Shown here: positions 48,010 through 60,999 of the stretch, one piece after another | Layout: each line of letters opens with the position of its first letter | How positions within the stretch are numbered: position 1 is the first letter of the stretch | NCBI GenBank assembly: GCA_008360975.2 | Contig: CM039196.1 | Coordinates: forward strand, 186,001-250,000 | Source: Lichenostomus cassidix | Lineage: Eukaryota > Chordata > Aves > Passeriformes > Meliphagidae | Direction of reading: 5' to 3' | DNA: 64,000 nt | The notes under the pieces: model-generated | Seen by the model: the letters and a program-made list of their open reading frames with translations, nothing else | Database searches by the model: none | What the model was told of the DNA's origin: nothing | Made by a program: the position numbers and the translations under genes

Positions 48010-48468
48010 TCAGCTCAGCTGACTGTGTGGGTCGGTACAAAGAAAAGTAATTACCTCTTGTGTATCATTGACATCAGTTATCCTGTATTTTAGAGAAATG
48101 GGAAATAAATGTTCAAGGTGAGTGTCGTGTGGCTCCCACTGTATTTTCTTACAGCATAACCAGGTGAACAGCAAGTGTATTATGCAGAACAGCCTCACCA
48201 GAATAAAGCCATAATTGAAATGGACATTGATGTCACTGAACAATTTATCTTCCTTAAAAGGCTTTTGCTTTACAAAAGAAGCTAATTTAGTCTGGGAAAT
48301 TAAATTGATGGCCATGTGGGTACATTTGTCTAATTCACTTAGAGTCGTATCATTAGCCATGATTGTTTGATCAATATTTACCAAAGAGTGGAATTTACTC
48401 AGTTGACAGATGTCAGAGTTCTGCTCCTCATTACTGAAAGCATATTCTTTGTGGGTAACCTGCAACAA
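48010..48468 (-). other. Longest open frame in the window, unidentified
   Basis: The frame is open for 152 codons, but its first codon is TTG. The first ATG is at 48358-48360, giving 116 residues from MANDTTLSEL. A hydrophobic stretch (YGFILVRLFCIIHLLFTW) near residues 85-103 of the full frame would be one membrane segment, followed by CCKK. I recognise no family or motif. A frame this long is near what chance allows in 64 kb of DNA read six ways. The + strand here has several homeodomain- and forkhead-like words (ATCAATATTTACC near 48372), so it may instead be conserved non-coding DNA. Confidence 0.15.
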
Positions 48469-51400
48469 CGTCTACTTCCTTAGAGACTCAAAATGCCAAT
48501 ATGAAATTAATAATGGATTTTTAAATACATGAGACAGTATTCTACAATCTTTTAGGAGGCAGCTAAAACCAGGAAAAGATCTTCCTAAATACATAATATT
48601 CATAAGCACTAGGTGCAGAAGTGTTCTAGTGGCTTTACAGCCTTGGGTAAAACCTGCAGGATGCCACACATGCTAGATCTAACAGTCAAAAAAAACCTAC
48701 TTATATTATCAGGTTATATATGGGTACAAGCAGAGTGCTTCAGGGAAGGAGACACTTCTGCAATTACATGTATACTGCTAGTATTGGCTATTCTCCCTCT
48801 TTAGTTTTGTCACATTATTAGTCTTTTACCAGCTTTACCTGTGGAAGCTGAATCCCTGACAAATATATTTTAGACTAGCATGAGCAACTGTTCAGGTCAA
48901 AAACTTCCCTACATGTTCATACTTAAAAAAATTACAGAAAATAAATTTCTCTGCATCTTCAGAACTTTCGTTCATTTCATTAAAGCTTTTCTTCATTCCT
49001 ATAATTTATGTCATTGTATGTTGAGCTTGGGTTTTGTGAATCATGACTATAAATCATTTGAAATGGCTTATCTCATCTCAGTTCAGCATCGTCCTATTTT
49101 GGGGAGACGTTTTTTATCAAGTGGCAAAACTATATCCCTTTTTCCTGTCTCAACCAAAATTCACTCAGCCTCTCATTTTAGTACATATTTTTGAAGTTCT
49201 TTATAAGATTTATCACTACCAACAGTTTGGAATCTGGGTGCTGTGAAGACGTGATAAATTGTATATTCACAGTGAATCATAATTGCATATTTGGTGAAAT
49301 TACATAAAGAAATTTTGAATACTTGCTGCTAAAAATGTGTGTATTCATGATGGAATCTGAGCTGCAAAACCTGGTACCTAGATTTGGATTTGGAGGTGTG
49401 AATTCAGAGGAAGGAGCTCTGTTCAGTTCTGTTACAGACAGGAACCCTGTTACCCTGTGTCTCTGGTAAAAATCAGTGTTGTTCCACTGAAGACATTCTA
49501 GCACAGTTAATTTTGGGCAATGATTAACAGAAATACCCATGGATCAAACAGTTTAATAGAAGAGAGAGGTCTGTTTAAACGACATTCCTGTGAATGCTGA
49601 CTCTTCACTGCTTTCTTATTTTTAAAATTTCATGCCTGTGGCTCAAACTATCGCTGACTTATCCTGGGTGTAAAATTGGAGAAGTTTATGGAAATTATTC
49701 CTGATTTTTCCTGGCTACTCTATATTTTCATTCTTTATTGATTCTTAGAGATTTTGGCAGCTCCTTTCCCTCCCTCCCTCCTTTTGCTTTTATTAATGAA
49801 TTTTTTTCTTATAAGTTTTCTGCATCTTGGCCTGGTTTAAAAAAAACATGCAGTTACCTCTTAATGACAAGCAACACAGGAGTAGCTTCCTCCATATTCT
49901 TTTTCTTTCCTTGCTTGACTTGCCCTCTGCAGTTAAAATGATATATTTTCCACTTGTGCAATTTTATGATCTTCTTAAACCAACATGCACAAATACATAA
50001 AAAACAAGTAACTTGGCTAGCTCTCACTGACATTTAAAACCAGAAGTGTGACTACATTAGGGGAAATATGTCTTTCTTTTCACTACATTTTTCATTTTAT
50101 TGTTTTTTTGTATTGTAAATACTTCTTTAAAAGTATATACTAATCTATTAACTAAATATTATGATGCTCGGAGGCACCCAGCTGTCAGAGAGGGCTTGGA
50201 GTATCTGTGTGTCCCAGAAGGAGCCACACTCTGCTCCTGGCTCAGCATTTCCAGAGTATTTATCACACAAATGGTGACTGTAAGGTGGTTTGCAGCACTG
50301 AAAGGTGAGCAGGGTGTGAGGTGATGTCCCTGGATTCTCATCCAACTCTCCCTGTAATGAGGAGCTGAAATGCAGTCAGATGTCAGCTTGTCACCAACAC
50401 TGCTGTGCTCAGCTGTTCCAGCCCTGGAGCAGAAAGGGTAACTCCTTTTGGTAACCTGTTTGAATCAAGGCCAGCATCTCATGCCACGGGGGTGATTCTT
50501 TCATTCTTGTGGGTAAGAAGGCAGGCCAGCTGAAATCTAGTCCTCCTTAGGTTTTGGGTTAAGTAATTTCTTGAGTTGGTAGTTATGTAAGAATGCAAAT
50601 GGCTTGTGCTGTCCTATATTCAAATTCAATTTCTCTAAGTCAGTGTAGAATGAAGGATCAATTCTAGGATTTCCAGGTGATGGATTTCCATATGCTTGAA
50701 TTTGTGTCTTTAATTAAAACTGTCAAATTGGTGCCCTTGAGAAGTGTATTTCTTTGAATTCCTTCTGTTCTCTTTGGTCCTGGCTTGAGAGCAGGAAAAC
50801 AAAGACAGACAAGGTGATAGATCTGACAGCTGACCTATAACTGTCCAAGAAAACGATACCATGATGGACCTTCTCTCATAAGAATTCAGAAGTTATTAAT
50901 GTGACTTTCAATCTAACAAATGTTTGACCTTTATTATGGTCTTACAGAAATGATAGCTGCTCATACTCTTTAATTTTAAATGCATGCTGAAAAATGTTTA
51001 AATGTGGAAAGCCCACTGATTCAAGGCAAGTTCAAGAAATTGCTTCTGACTTCAGGCATTTTAATCAATTTATGAAATAACATGATAAGATGGTTCATGC
51101 TGAAGGTGGCAATCTAAGGAGCTAAAAAATCTATTTCATAAAGCTACATATAAGGCTTTCCCTTCTTTAGGAAGCTCTGGTTTATGATTCTGCAGATTTT
51201 CGTAGGTGTGCTTTCATTCCAGGTTCTGGGCATAAAGCCAGAAGCTTAATCCCATTTTATAAGTGATTGGGGCCAAATTCTATTCCCAGAAAATTAAATG
51301 AGAGTTCTGTGATGGAGTTCAAAAGAATTGGGAATTGACCTCTAACTAATATCTTTGAGAATAATTTATTAAAACTATTTCACTTTTTTTTTTGCTATTG

Positions 51401-51690
51401 CATTGCCAATGCAAATTTGTGCATTGGGTTTCAGACTTGGGTAAAGGGGAAAAGCAGCTAAATAATGATTGAAATTCCAATTATGTTATCTTTATGCTTT
51501 ATGCATATTACTCCTAAAACCAATGCAATGCACAATTTCATGACATTACAGAAAAACATTGTGGAAACAACCATAAGTGCTAAATAAAATAAATATTTTG
51601 AAAAATTTAATGCCCTGATCTCAGTAAGCCAAAATAGAAGATTAGATGCAAACAAACCCTTAAGGACCAGGAGTTGAAACTCACCTTTCT
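48469..51690. other. No gene seen; non-coding DNA
   Basis: A short TCCC-unit run lies at 49767-49781, and a GC-richer patch at about 50165-50345 gives overlapping frames on both strands. A possible repeat relic is listed at 51267-51330. No exon was recognised. Confidence 0.5.
51267..51330. repeat. Possible sauropsid-type repeat relic
   Basis: GGGGCCAAATTCTATTCCCA (51269-51288) resembles the 'GGGCCAAATTCTGCTCTCAG' head of a repeat common in reptile and bird DNA, and GATGGAGTTC follows at a plausible distance. The homology is from memory and weak after the first 20 bases. Confidence 0.3.
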
Positions 51691-52200
51691 GTAGACAATG
51701 TTGTAGATGGAATGTTTATAGTTTGGGGCCAGCTTAATATTAAATAGCAATTTTTATAATACATTGCATAAGTGATTAATCCTCCACTGTGCAGTTCCAC
51801 CTCGCTTTCCTATTTAAACTCTCCTCGAGCAACTGCTTAAGCTTGTTAGAAGTTGTTGCTTTATTGAGCTTCTGTGATAAAGTATTTCATGCATTTCCCT
51901 TTTTGTCTGGAATGCTCTCCACGGTAATGCAGAGCTGGTCTATCCCAGCAGCTTTTCTGTGACACTCGAGGAAACCACATTGATGTTTGTCACTCACACC
52001 TCGCAGGTACTTAGCGAGTTCCAGCTGAATGTAAGTGTATGGATTAAGTTAATACACAATCAATATTGTTATAATGAATGGTTCCTTTAATGAACAGCCA
52101 ACTCTCATTCTTTTAGACTGGGATTTTCAAAGTTGTTTTGAGGGATTAACATATTGAATTTCACCAGTGTTTTTAAGATAACAGGGCACCCGACTTCCTT
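51691..52200. promoter_or_regulatory. Motif-rich block, possible conserved regulatory DNA
   Basis: GATTAATCC (51774-51782) is a bicoid/OTX-type site. ACAATCAATATTGT (52056-52069) places two SOX half-sites head to head with a 4-bp gap. CTCGAG and several TAAT cores also occur, and simple repeats are absent. The motifs are direct observations; enhancer function is inferred. Confidence 0.2.
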
Positions 52201-55200
52201 GTGTACACATAATAAATTCTCACTGAATTTTGTCTCTTAGATTTGTATTCAAGGAAGAGAGAAAAGAAACGTTTTCTTCCAAGCTTATCTTCATTATTTT
52301 TGAGAATTGCCAACCCTAAGTCAATTAAATGGTATTAGCTGCTCTAGCTGTCTCGGCTTTTCAGTGAAAGAGAAGTATGAGACCGCACGGCTTAGGAAGA
52401 AAGTAGAATTTCAACCACTGAATTTTTTAAATAATTATTTGGAAAGCCTCTGTCAAGGACTGCAGAGTGCAAGCTTCTCTTGGAAAAAGGATAGACTGTG
52501 TAACTTGACGGCATTTCCAGACTTATTTTCTGCCATATTTTATTATTAAATTTTATAATATTCCAATACCTAAAGACAATCCATTAATGTAAATACATTC
52601 ACTTCTGCACTCAGAATCTGGGGAAAAGCTGCCACCAGCGAGTGAACTGATTTCTGACAGAAGAAAATGTTGTGGGATGGCAATCTTTACCTCTGTTTCT
52701 TGACTACAGAGGAAGATTAGTTGGATGAGAAAAATCTACTTCCAATGGTCCTGCATCCTTCAAGTACACCAATAACCTTTCTCAGTTTTGGCAGCAATAC
52801 TAAGGATGGAAATGGGCTGAATTTTGGGGTTTATGGAAGAAATTTTGATATCGGATTCAATTATTCATTGAAGCTTTTAAGGAGGGAGTTATTATTTGTC
52901 TTAACAGTCACAGAGAAACTAAAGGCTATAGGCTTGCAGAGGTTTTTAAATAACAATTTACAGGGAAGCCAAGGAGAAATTTTTTAAAATTGACACTTTT
53001 CTTCACAAGTGTTTTCCTGAGCTCGACAATATTAGTGTACTGATATTGCAATTTTTTTTAAAACACAAGCAAGTGCCATTTCATGACTATACTTAATTAA
53101 ATCCTCTTAGTGATCTTGAACAAAGTTTCTGAGTTTTTGAAACTTGTGTTATTTTGTTGTTTATTCTCCATAGAAGACGACATTATTGTTTGGTTTTCTG
53201 TCATTTGAGGCACCAGCTGTGTGCAAAACACAGACTCCAGGATTCATCCTAATGATTATGTTCCTTAAATCAGCTTGTGCTGATTTATGGCAGTACCACA
53301 AATCATGAGTGAGTTCAACATCCTGTGTTAGTTTACAGCTTTGCTGCCACTTCTGCACTGTTTCTCTCAGGCTTCCTCACTTTAAAAGGTTAATTGGGAA
53401 GTTTTTAGTTTCTTGTGGGAACACAGATATGTTCTGAGAGTTGAGATTCAAAGAGGCCTCTCTGTTCAAGGATGGGATTTCTGGTGAAAACCAGATAGAT
53501 CTGTTCCAAATTGATAGAAAATTGGAGGGTGATGTGCAGAGCCTCTGTTTGAGGAATGCAGTCTGACTCAGAGACAGCATAACCTTAACCTGAGCACTCA
53601 TTTCTCACACTGGATTTTCCTTCTGTCTGTCCTTTCATCTGCAGTCATGAAAACCTTGAAAGACCTTGACTTTGCTGTAATGTGCAAAATAGACCTTTTC
53701 AAAACCTTCATTTTGTGCAAGTGGAACCACACGCCAATTAAGTTTGCTCATTCCGAGTAATGAGGCTCTCAGTGAGGCTGAGGCAGTCCTGCTCAGCACA
53801 GAGCAGACACTGTAATTGGGCTCATGTTGGACTGCAGCACAATGCTCAGCTCCACGCACTGCCCACACCCCTCTGCAGCTGCTGGATCACTGATAGCACT
53901 CTCGCTTTAGTCACACTTAATTGCTTTGCTATGTCACATTTTTGGGCACATCAAATAATTGAAGATAATAATTTTGACCTATTCCAATCTTGGGAAAAGG
54001 TTTGGGAAACATTGAAAAATGCAGTGGAGGTGGGGGACTGAATTTTGAGAAAGTTTTTTGTCGATTTTGATTCATCTGCCTGTAGCCAAAAAAAGCATCT
54101 ATTTACACTCTCAAATAGTTCTGTGTGATTTACAACTGTCACAGTGCAGGGTATGTTTCATTCTTGTCATCATTCCAAGTGTGTTTATTAAAGCTGGGTT
54201 AAAGAGAATCCAGAGAGAGCTTGGGTTTGACAGAAAACTCTATCAAGTTGGAATAAGCAGTTAAATAGCAGACATGCAATTTTTTCAAAACCATGTTTCA
54301 ACAATATCTGATTTTCTTAGAGCAGAAGGAAATATTTAGATTGCTGCAAAATAAACTGTCTTTCAAATGGAACATACATTTGAATTTTTCAAAACATACT
54401 TCTAGTAACTCAATAATAAGTATCAAGAGGAATTTAAATGGGTTTGAGTTCAAGATTTTGTAATTTCCATGTTCTCCACAAAGAGAACTGTGTCATACCT
54501 CTCCCCCTTTTTTTTGAGGGGAGAGCAGTTTCTGGTCAAGGTGCTACTTGAATCTGTATTGTTGGTGACCATGTATGCATTGATTCTTAAAATACCCTGT
54601 ATATAAATCTCAATTTCTGAATATACTGTGCAGTAGCAGAAAGCTCTAAGCTTCTCTTTATAGCTCAGTATATGTTGTCAGCATAAACAATCTTTGAAAT
54701 TGTATTAGAAGTGAGAACTTAATTGTCTTTCATTGTTTAAACTAGCTTACTTAGACTGCTGAATGTCCTCTGCCATGATAAAGTTTTCTTAGATGAAAAA
54801 TCTTTGTATTTCCTTAGGAATACTTGGAATGAAGCAGTTAATGTGACATACTGTGTCATTGATTACAAATCGTAGGTGACACTCACAGAGGAATTGCTTT
54901 GTCCTTCCATTTTCAAGAGCATCTCCACACTCCTGTGTCTGTTCATCTGTTTGTCTATATATTGATATATTTAGAGAGACAACTTTTTGAGAGCTTCTTA
55001 ATTTAACATCAGTGAAAAGCAAATCAGGATGGAATTTTGATCTGCTACCCAGCATAATGTATGAAACCCAGATTGTGTAAAGTGCAGATGAATTTTTCCT
55101 GAGTACTGGCAGCTTTCATCTTCCCACGTGAACATGAATGCAAAAGCACAATCTCCCTTAGCCATGCTGCAGTCTTGTGGAAATTGATTGACATCCATCA

Positions 55201-57900
55201 ATATTGCTCAGTACCTGAATAGCAGGAGAGTTCTTTTCTTCCAGCAGAACACACAGCTGAGTGCTCTTATCTAAAAGGGCCCCATATGGCACAGGGGCTC
55301 AGGAGGGAAGAGATATCAAACGCTCTGCTGGTTATGTATTCAGCTCTACAAGGGAGAAGGTCACCCAGTCCTAATCAGAGATAGAAAACTCAGTTTGCTA
55401 TTCTTTGACAGTTTCTTGCCATTATCCACAAGCCTGGAGGCTCTCAGGGGTGTGAGAGGTGCATTTTCCCGTGGCAGCCAAGTCATGATGCACCTGCACT
55501 GAGCAGAGCCCAGACCAATACCCAGGCACTGGATATGCTGGGCACACCAGGAGTGATTTAATCCTATATTGTTTCCTGGGTGTCAGCTGGGACTCCTGAT
55601 TGATGCTGTTTCATTGAGACTCCTCTGAGCCTTTTCACTCGGGGAAGCTGCTATGCAACATCAAGAACAAGCAGTTGCAGCCATAATCAGCTGAAGGCCA
55701 AGAGTCCCTTTGGGAATCTGAGTCTCCAAATTCTGGGGTCATTCAGATCCTGCAGATGTTGTTATAGTGATCCCAGCTAAAACATAAATGGATGAGGACA
55801 AGGAGAGAAAAGGCAGGGGTAATTGTATATCTGTTGTGGATGGAGATTTGATATGGATCAGACGGAAAGTGAATGCAAAGCCACAGAAAGATTCTCTGCT
55901 AAATTTGCCAGGAATATAAAATGCTCTGTGACTTTTGTGTGAATGCCAGTTGTTTTTTTAGTCTCAAAATGACTTTCACTGCTTTGTTTTGTACCTCAAT
56001 GCTCAGCAGGAAAAAAAAATTTGAATATTTATATATTGAATGAGAGGAAATGACCCTTACAAGTTACATAACTTCAACACCACTGCAAAGATTATAAATA
56101 ATAATGTGAATTGTTTTGTCTTTGATCATCTAAAAGACTTGTGTGATTTTTGCACCATTCTGTGGTATGAAACTTTGTGAAGTTTAGATTGGTAGCCAGA
56201 ACTGCCTGTGGAAGAAAACTGGATATATTAAAATACACCAGAGCAGGGTACAGTCAGATGGGTAAATGATATATCTGAACCATTGTGAGCTCCAAGTGCT
56301 TGTTCATTTAACCAGTAAAATTGCATTCACACTAGAAAGATTTCACAGCTTTAATTATGTTTTTGGATTAATTAAAGCAGTAAAATTTTCCAATGTAGAT
56401 GAACCCTTGTTCATCTCATTTCTTTGCTTCCAGCACTCAGTCAGTCAGATTTGCAGTGGAATTCAGACACCCTTATTTTGTCATTTTGCAGAGAGCTTAG
56501 TGGGCTCCTAACAGCTTCACCTGGTATTGTGTTAACTTTTGCCTTGCCATTTTCACCTCATGGCTGCACACTCATTATCAATCAGCTCCTGGCAGCACAT
56601 TTTCTCAGGCTCTGTGGCTTTCAGGCACGGGCAGTTTATTAGCAAATTTGGTGCAGTACAATGAGCATTGCACTTGGAATGGTCTTATTTATCTTCTGGT
56701 TATGTTCCTGTGTCTCTGCTAGGCAAACAGGTGCTCACAAACCTCTTCTGCTGTGAGAGGATTTGCATTCTGTCCACAATTTCACCAAGGCTCTGAATGT
56801 GATTGATGTTCCTGACATGTAGGGACAGTGGTGTCAGCGTCTTTACAATGGCTTTGCTCTTTTCAGTCTTCCCCCCCCCTTTTTGGCTCAAATCTGGAGG
56901 TTTTGAAAGGGATAATGAGGATTGGATGGGTAGATAAGAGATGAGAATGCAAGACAGAAATGTGTTCTATATATGACGAGGGACATGAAGGGGTGATATC
57001 TGGTATTTTTGCTCATCTTCAGTTGGTTGCTGTTTCCATCTTGCCATCACACCTAAAGGTCCTGTCCAGTCAGGAGCACGCAAAATAACATTTTTGCTGC
57101 TCTCTTTTGTATCAGTTGAGTAGCATGAAATCATTTTCCAGGTCATGGTTTGGCACTGAAGCAGACTCCGTGCCTCTCCAGTTTCCATAAAAGTTAGATG
57201 TTGGAGTAGGAACAGTAACCCCAAGAGTCCTAAGTTTATTATTATTATGGTGTGCAAACCACAAAACTGACTTAAAATTGGAAAAATTAAAAATTAATAA
57301 TGATCATAAAAATTTTTACCTTTCCTTTCACCTCCTTGAAAATTAAAATTAATATTTTCACATATTCTGGAAACTTAATATTCTGGAAACTTAATAAATA
57401 ACAACAGGCTTCATCTTAAGCCATAAAACTGTGCAAAAATGCTAAAGTATTAAAAACAGTCTAAAAAAATTTTAACAATAGAATTTGTGCTATGAAATAA
57501 TACCAACCAAAATAAGTATTTCTACAATTTAATGGTACCAAACGAGCTAGTTTGAAATGCAAAATTATTGAAGAATCAAACAGAACTCTGCCCTCTGGTA
57601 CCCTGTGGACAATTTGGTAATGAGTTGTAAAGCTTATGCTTGTGCTGGTTTATGGTTTACTTCCTAGGGCTAAACTGGGTCACTGAAGTGTATAATGTGT
57701 GCATATGTTTGTCTGATTTAATAACAATCTGCTGATAAATAAATTAAAAATTGAGGCCCTGGTTATGGCTATGGACCTTCAGAGGACTAACAATTTGGTG
57801 TTTTCAGTTTAGTTGCAGTAGTAGGTTGTGTTATTGTCACTCAGTGAAAATGCAAGGGAAAATAAAATTTAAGTCATGTATTGGTTATTAAAAAAAACTC
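52201..57900. other. No gene seen; non-coding DNA
   Basis: No exon was recognised. A 16-bp unit (ATATTCTGGAAACTTA) is exactly duplicated in tandem at 57362-57393, and a run of 9 C lies at 56871-56879. A TAAT/CACTTAATTG-containing patch near 53750-53960 looks like candidate non-coding regulatory DNA but has no decisive feature. A GC-richer stretch at about 55.2-55.8 kb is otherwise featureless. Confidence 0.5.
57362..57393. repeat. Exact 16-bp tandem duplication
   Basis: ATATTCTGGAAACTTA occurs twice with no gap or mismatch. This is a small local duplication in AT-rich DNA with no sign of further copies. Confidence 0.9.
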
Positions 57901-57908
57901 CAAACAAA

Positions 57909-57922
57909 CGACGCCACCGTCG
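57909..57922. other. Isolated CpG cluster
   Basis: Four CpG dinucleotides fall in 14 bases (CGACGCCACCGTCG), which also forms a CGACG/CGTCG inverted pair with a 4-base centre. The flanks are A/C-rich and contain no CpG. It is far too small to be a CpG island. Confidence 0.6.
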
Positions 57923-60321
57923 CCAACTACAAAAAACACTCTCTGGTAAATATATTTGGATGAAAAAGACAGGGCATTAATTATACATCCATCTATGCCT
58001 CCCCAGACCCAGGAGAATCATAACTGATTTGCAGGCTAGAGCAAGTCAGGCCTTCTGGCTCCCTGGGGAGCACCAGGATTTCTGCCTGGGGAAGATGCAA
58101 TCACAGAAAGCACTCAGAGGCAAAGCTGATCCTGTGAGCAGGAGGGTGAACCCAAACCATAGCCAGGCTTTTGTTGCAAATGGTTTCTCTCAGTCAAAAA
58201 CACATGTGGAAGGAGTTAAAGGTACGACAATATTGCAGTTTCAGACAACAAAAATGAAGAGTGGCTCCAGCCAAGTTACTTCTACAAGATCTGCTATAGC
58301 TGGGTTTTATTTTTTAATAGCAGAGTCCCAATATGGAGGACACACAGGATTAAAAGATGGGATATGTCTCTGACTGCAAGAAGGTGGACAGTCTTCTCTC
58401 AACATTAAATGAATTTTAGATGTAACTGTTTTAAGGCATGAGTTCATAAATAGAATGTGACAAAAGGTCAGTCTGGCACATATGGCTCATTTACTGTTCA
58501 GCTGTACAAAGAACCTTGTAATAGCTGTGTTTTATAATAACTAAAAACCCAGTGGATGAGTAGGTACAGAGAATTAACTTCATAATCTGAATGTTGCATT
58601 TGAATGTTATTGAAAACAATTATAATTATTTGAATGACTAAACTATATTTACATGTTTTTAGTTTTCCCTTTGGGATAGTTCCTGGTTTTCTATCACACA
58701 CCACTGGCTGGTAGATATTAGGCTGCAGTTAATAGCTCTGCTTGACATGGCAATATTATTTCAAGTACTTGAATATAACAGCAGCAAAACGCATCATGGG
58801 TTGTAGCTGTGGTCAAATCAATACATTCATACAAAATTAGGAGAAAATTAATGTTGTGCTGTAAATAGCTCTAGCTAGAAAAATGTCTCTTGTAATAAGG
58901 AGCAGACTTAATAGTCTCTAGCAAAAACACAGAAGTAAAGAGCAACATGACCCTTCGAGGAGCATGAGGGAGCTTTGGTGTGCTATCAAAATGCTCTGTA
59001 TTCCTCTGAGGAGGAACAGGATGTGTTCCAAATGTGGTCTTCTTAAGGTAATAGAGCATCAGCTATGAATGGACAAATATCTAGGTGACAGCCAAACTAG
59101 AGAATCTGAGTTGGAGTCAGGCTGTTTTGTCCCCTTCTCTCTGCCTCCTGGCTGGGAGCTGAGCCTGCCGGGGAGAGGCAGGCAGGGAGAGGAGGCAGTG
59201 ACACCTGACTGCAGGGAGCTTGGCAAGGCTGGCAAGGCTCTGAGGTTCTGTGGTAAGGGTGGCTCATGGAGTTGTGATTAATGGACTTGTGATTCCAGGT
59301 GGAGGGAATCCAAGAGCTACAGGACAGACAGGGGGCCTGGTGGGGACAGACTGAATTTGTGCAGTTGACTGAAAAGTGACCTGAGGGAAATGGCCAGGCT
59401 GATGGAGGGGAGACCCCTCAGCTCTCATGCAAAGTGAACTTTTCTTCATGTGCAGGGGAGGCTCTGGGAATGTGAGACTGAAAAACAAACAGCTGTATGT
59501 GAGGACTACCTGGGCTTTACTGCTTCCCTTAATGGATTTAATCCAAGAAATAGAAGCACTATCTGAAATACTCAGGGCTGACAGTAACACTTAAATATCA
59601 AACCCAGCACGAACTGAAAGATGAAATACAGTGTAACAGTGCTTGCTGTGAGAGGACAAACTTCTACAAGTTCTCACATTTGTACCTAGTCTTTCTTTTG
59701 CTGAATGTGCCAGTGTAATGTCTTTTGACATACACTTATTGTTTGAAATAGTTTTCATACAGTTTCATACAGGTTTTTGATAACTTTGAGCAGAATTTGT
59801 CTTGCTGCAGACAGAAAGAAGGCTGTGCTGAGCTCAGGAGTGATAACAGGCTGCTGTTTCTGGCAGGGCGAGATCTTGAGCATCTGTTTGTAACTGCTTT
59901 AGCAAGGACTTAGCAGCACAGATCTTGCAGCTTTAGTATGAAACATCATTGTTTTCATCAATACTGTGATCCCTGTAAACCAAGAAAAGAGTTCTTACCC
60001 CAATTGTCAGAGCTCTCCAAGGTAGGACTCTGCTGTCTTAATTTAGATATCCACAGTACAGACATGGAGCTGAGCTGAGCGTACAAAGGGCTTTTATGGC
60101 CCACTGAGAGAAATAGGGAATTATTTGTTTTATTCTACAGTAAATGTCTAAAGTGCCATATAAGTCATGCTTTAGAAACACTGATGTCTCTCTAAGGACT
60201 GCTGAGGTGCTGCAGACAACAGGTTGAAGCCCTCTGAATTTGGAGGCAGGTGAGGTGATCCCCCTCGGCTGAGAGCAGCAGAGAGCTGCTGCCAGGGGCT
60301 GGCACTGCAGACAGAGACAAA

Positions 60322-60346
60322 GCCAGCTGTGCCAGCTGTGCCAGCT
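60322..60346. repeat. 9-bp tandem repeat, 2.8 copies
   Basis: GCCAGCTGT is repeated at 60322, 60331 and, partly, 60340 with no mismatch. Each unit carries a CAGCTG E-box. Confidence 0.9.
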
Positions 60347-60837
60347 CAGCACCACCTTCCCACCCAGCAGCCCCTCCCGTGGGTTTTGTGCCTCAGCTGC
60401 CCTGCAGGTGCTCTCTGTCCCCCACAGACCATGCACTGCCACTTTTGGGCTCTCTGAGAGACCCTGGACTGTTTGCTGTCCCTTCAGGGCTTCTGTTTAC
60501 CTGCTTTGACCCAATGATTTGCACTCCATATTCACAGATCATGGGATTAGATTGTGCTCAGTGTACTTTTATCTGCCAGGTTTTTCATGTCTGGATGACT
60601 TCACAGTATTTACCTCAAATCCAAAGTTAGCAGAAAAGGGCATCTTCCTTCTCATGGCCTAGCCTTTAGCTGCTCTGCTTTCATCTCAGTCCCAAGGTGT
60701 TTCTCAAGTTTATTTATAGAGGACACAAGTGCTGAGCTTGGTTTTCTGTTTCCTTGCACCACACAGTCATTTACAGTAATGAGAACAGGATTCCAACTGC
60801 TTCACAGACCAAATGAGGACTTGAGGCAGATTATTAC

Positions 60838-60890
60838 GGGCCAGATTAAGTTCTAATTGCATTTAATTCTGGATGAAGTCACTCTCCTTC
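60838..60890. repeat. Possible sauropsid-type repeat relic
   Basis: GGGCCAGATTAAGTTCTAAT followed by TGCATTTAATTCTGGATGAAGTCAC resembles the 'GGGCCAGATTCTG…GTAAATC…GAAGTCA' layout of the palindromic repeat suggested at 30733-30796. Divergence is high, so the call is tentative. Confidence 0.3.
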
Positions 60891-60999
60891 TCTTTTCAAT
60901 CATACTAGCTCTGTTTGAATGCAGCTTTAAGGTTTCTGCTGTCCTGCTTTTGTGTTGTGGATTTGTTCCTTGATTGCAGTGTGATTTCAATAATTTCTG

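Larger units (their letters stand above)
57926..60999. other. No gene seen; GC-richer near 60.2-60.5 kb
   Basis: No exon was recognised. Around 60150-60450 GC rises and the 9-bp unit GCCAGCTGT repeats nearly three times (60322-60346). Long frames on both strands there (up to 134 codons on minus) follow from composition. A purine-rich patch lies near 59165-59205, and a possible relic at 60838-60890. Confidence 0.5.

Noticed and set aside
59165..59470. GC-richer, purine-rich patch that could be part of a CR1 or LTR
   Set aside because: No consensus words of CR1 ends or LTR borders were found.
60038..60442. 134-codon minus-strand open frame
   Set aside because: The region is GC-richer with a CAGCTG-type repeat and keeps frames open on both strands. 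The product has no recognisable domain.
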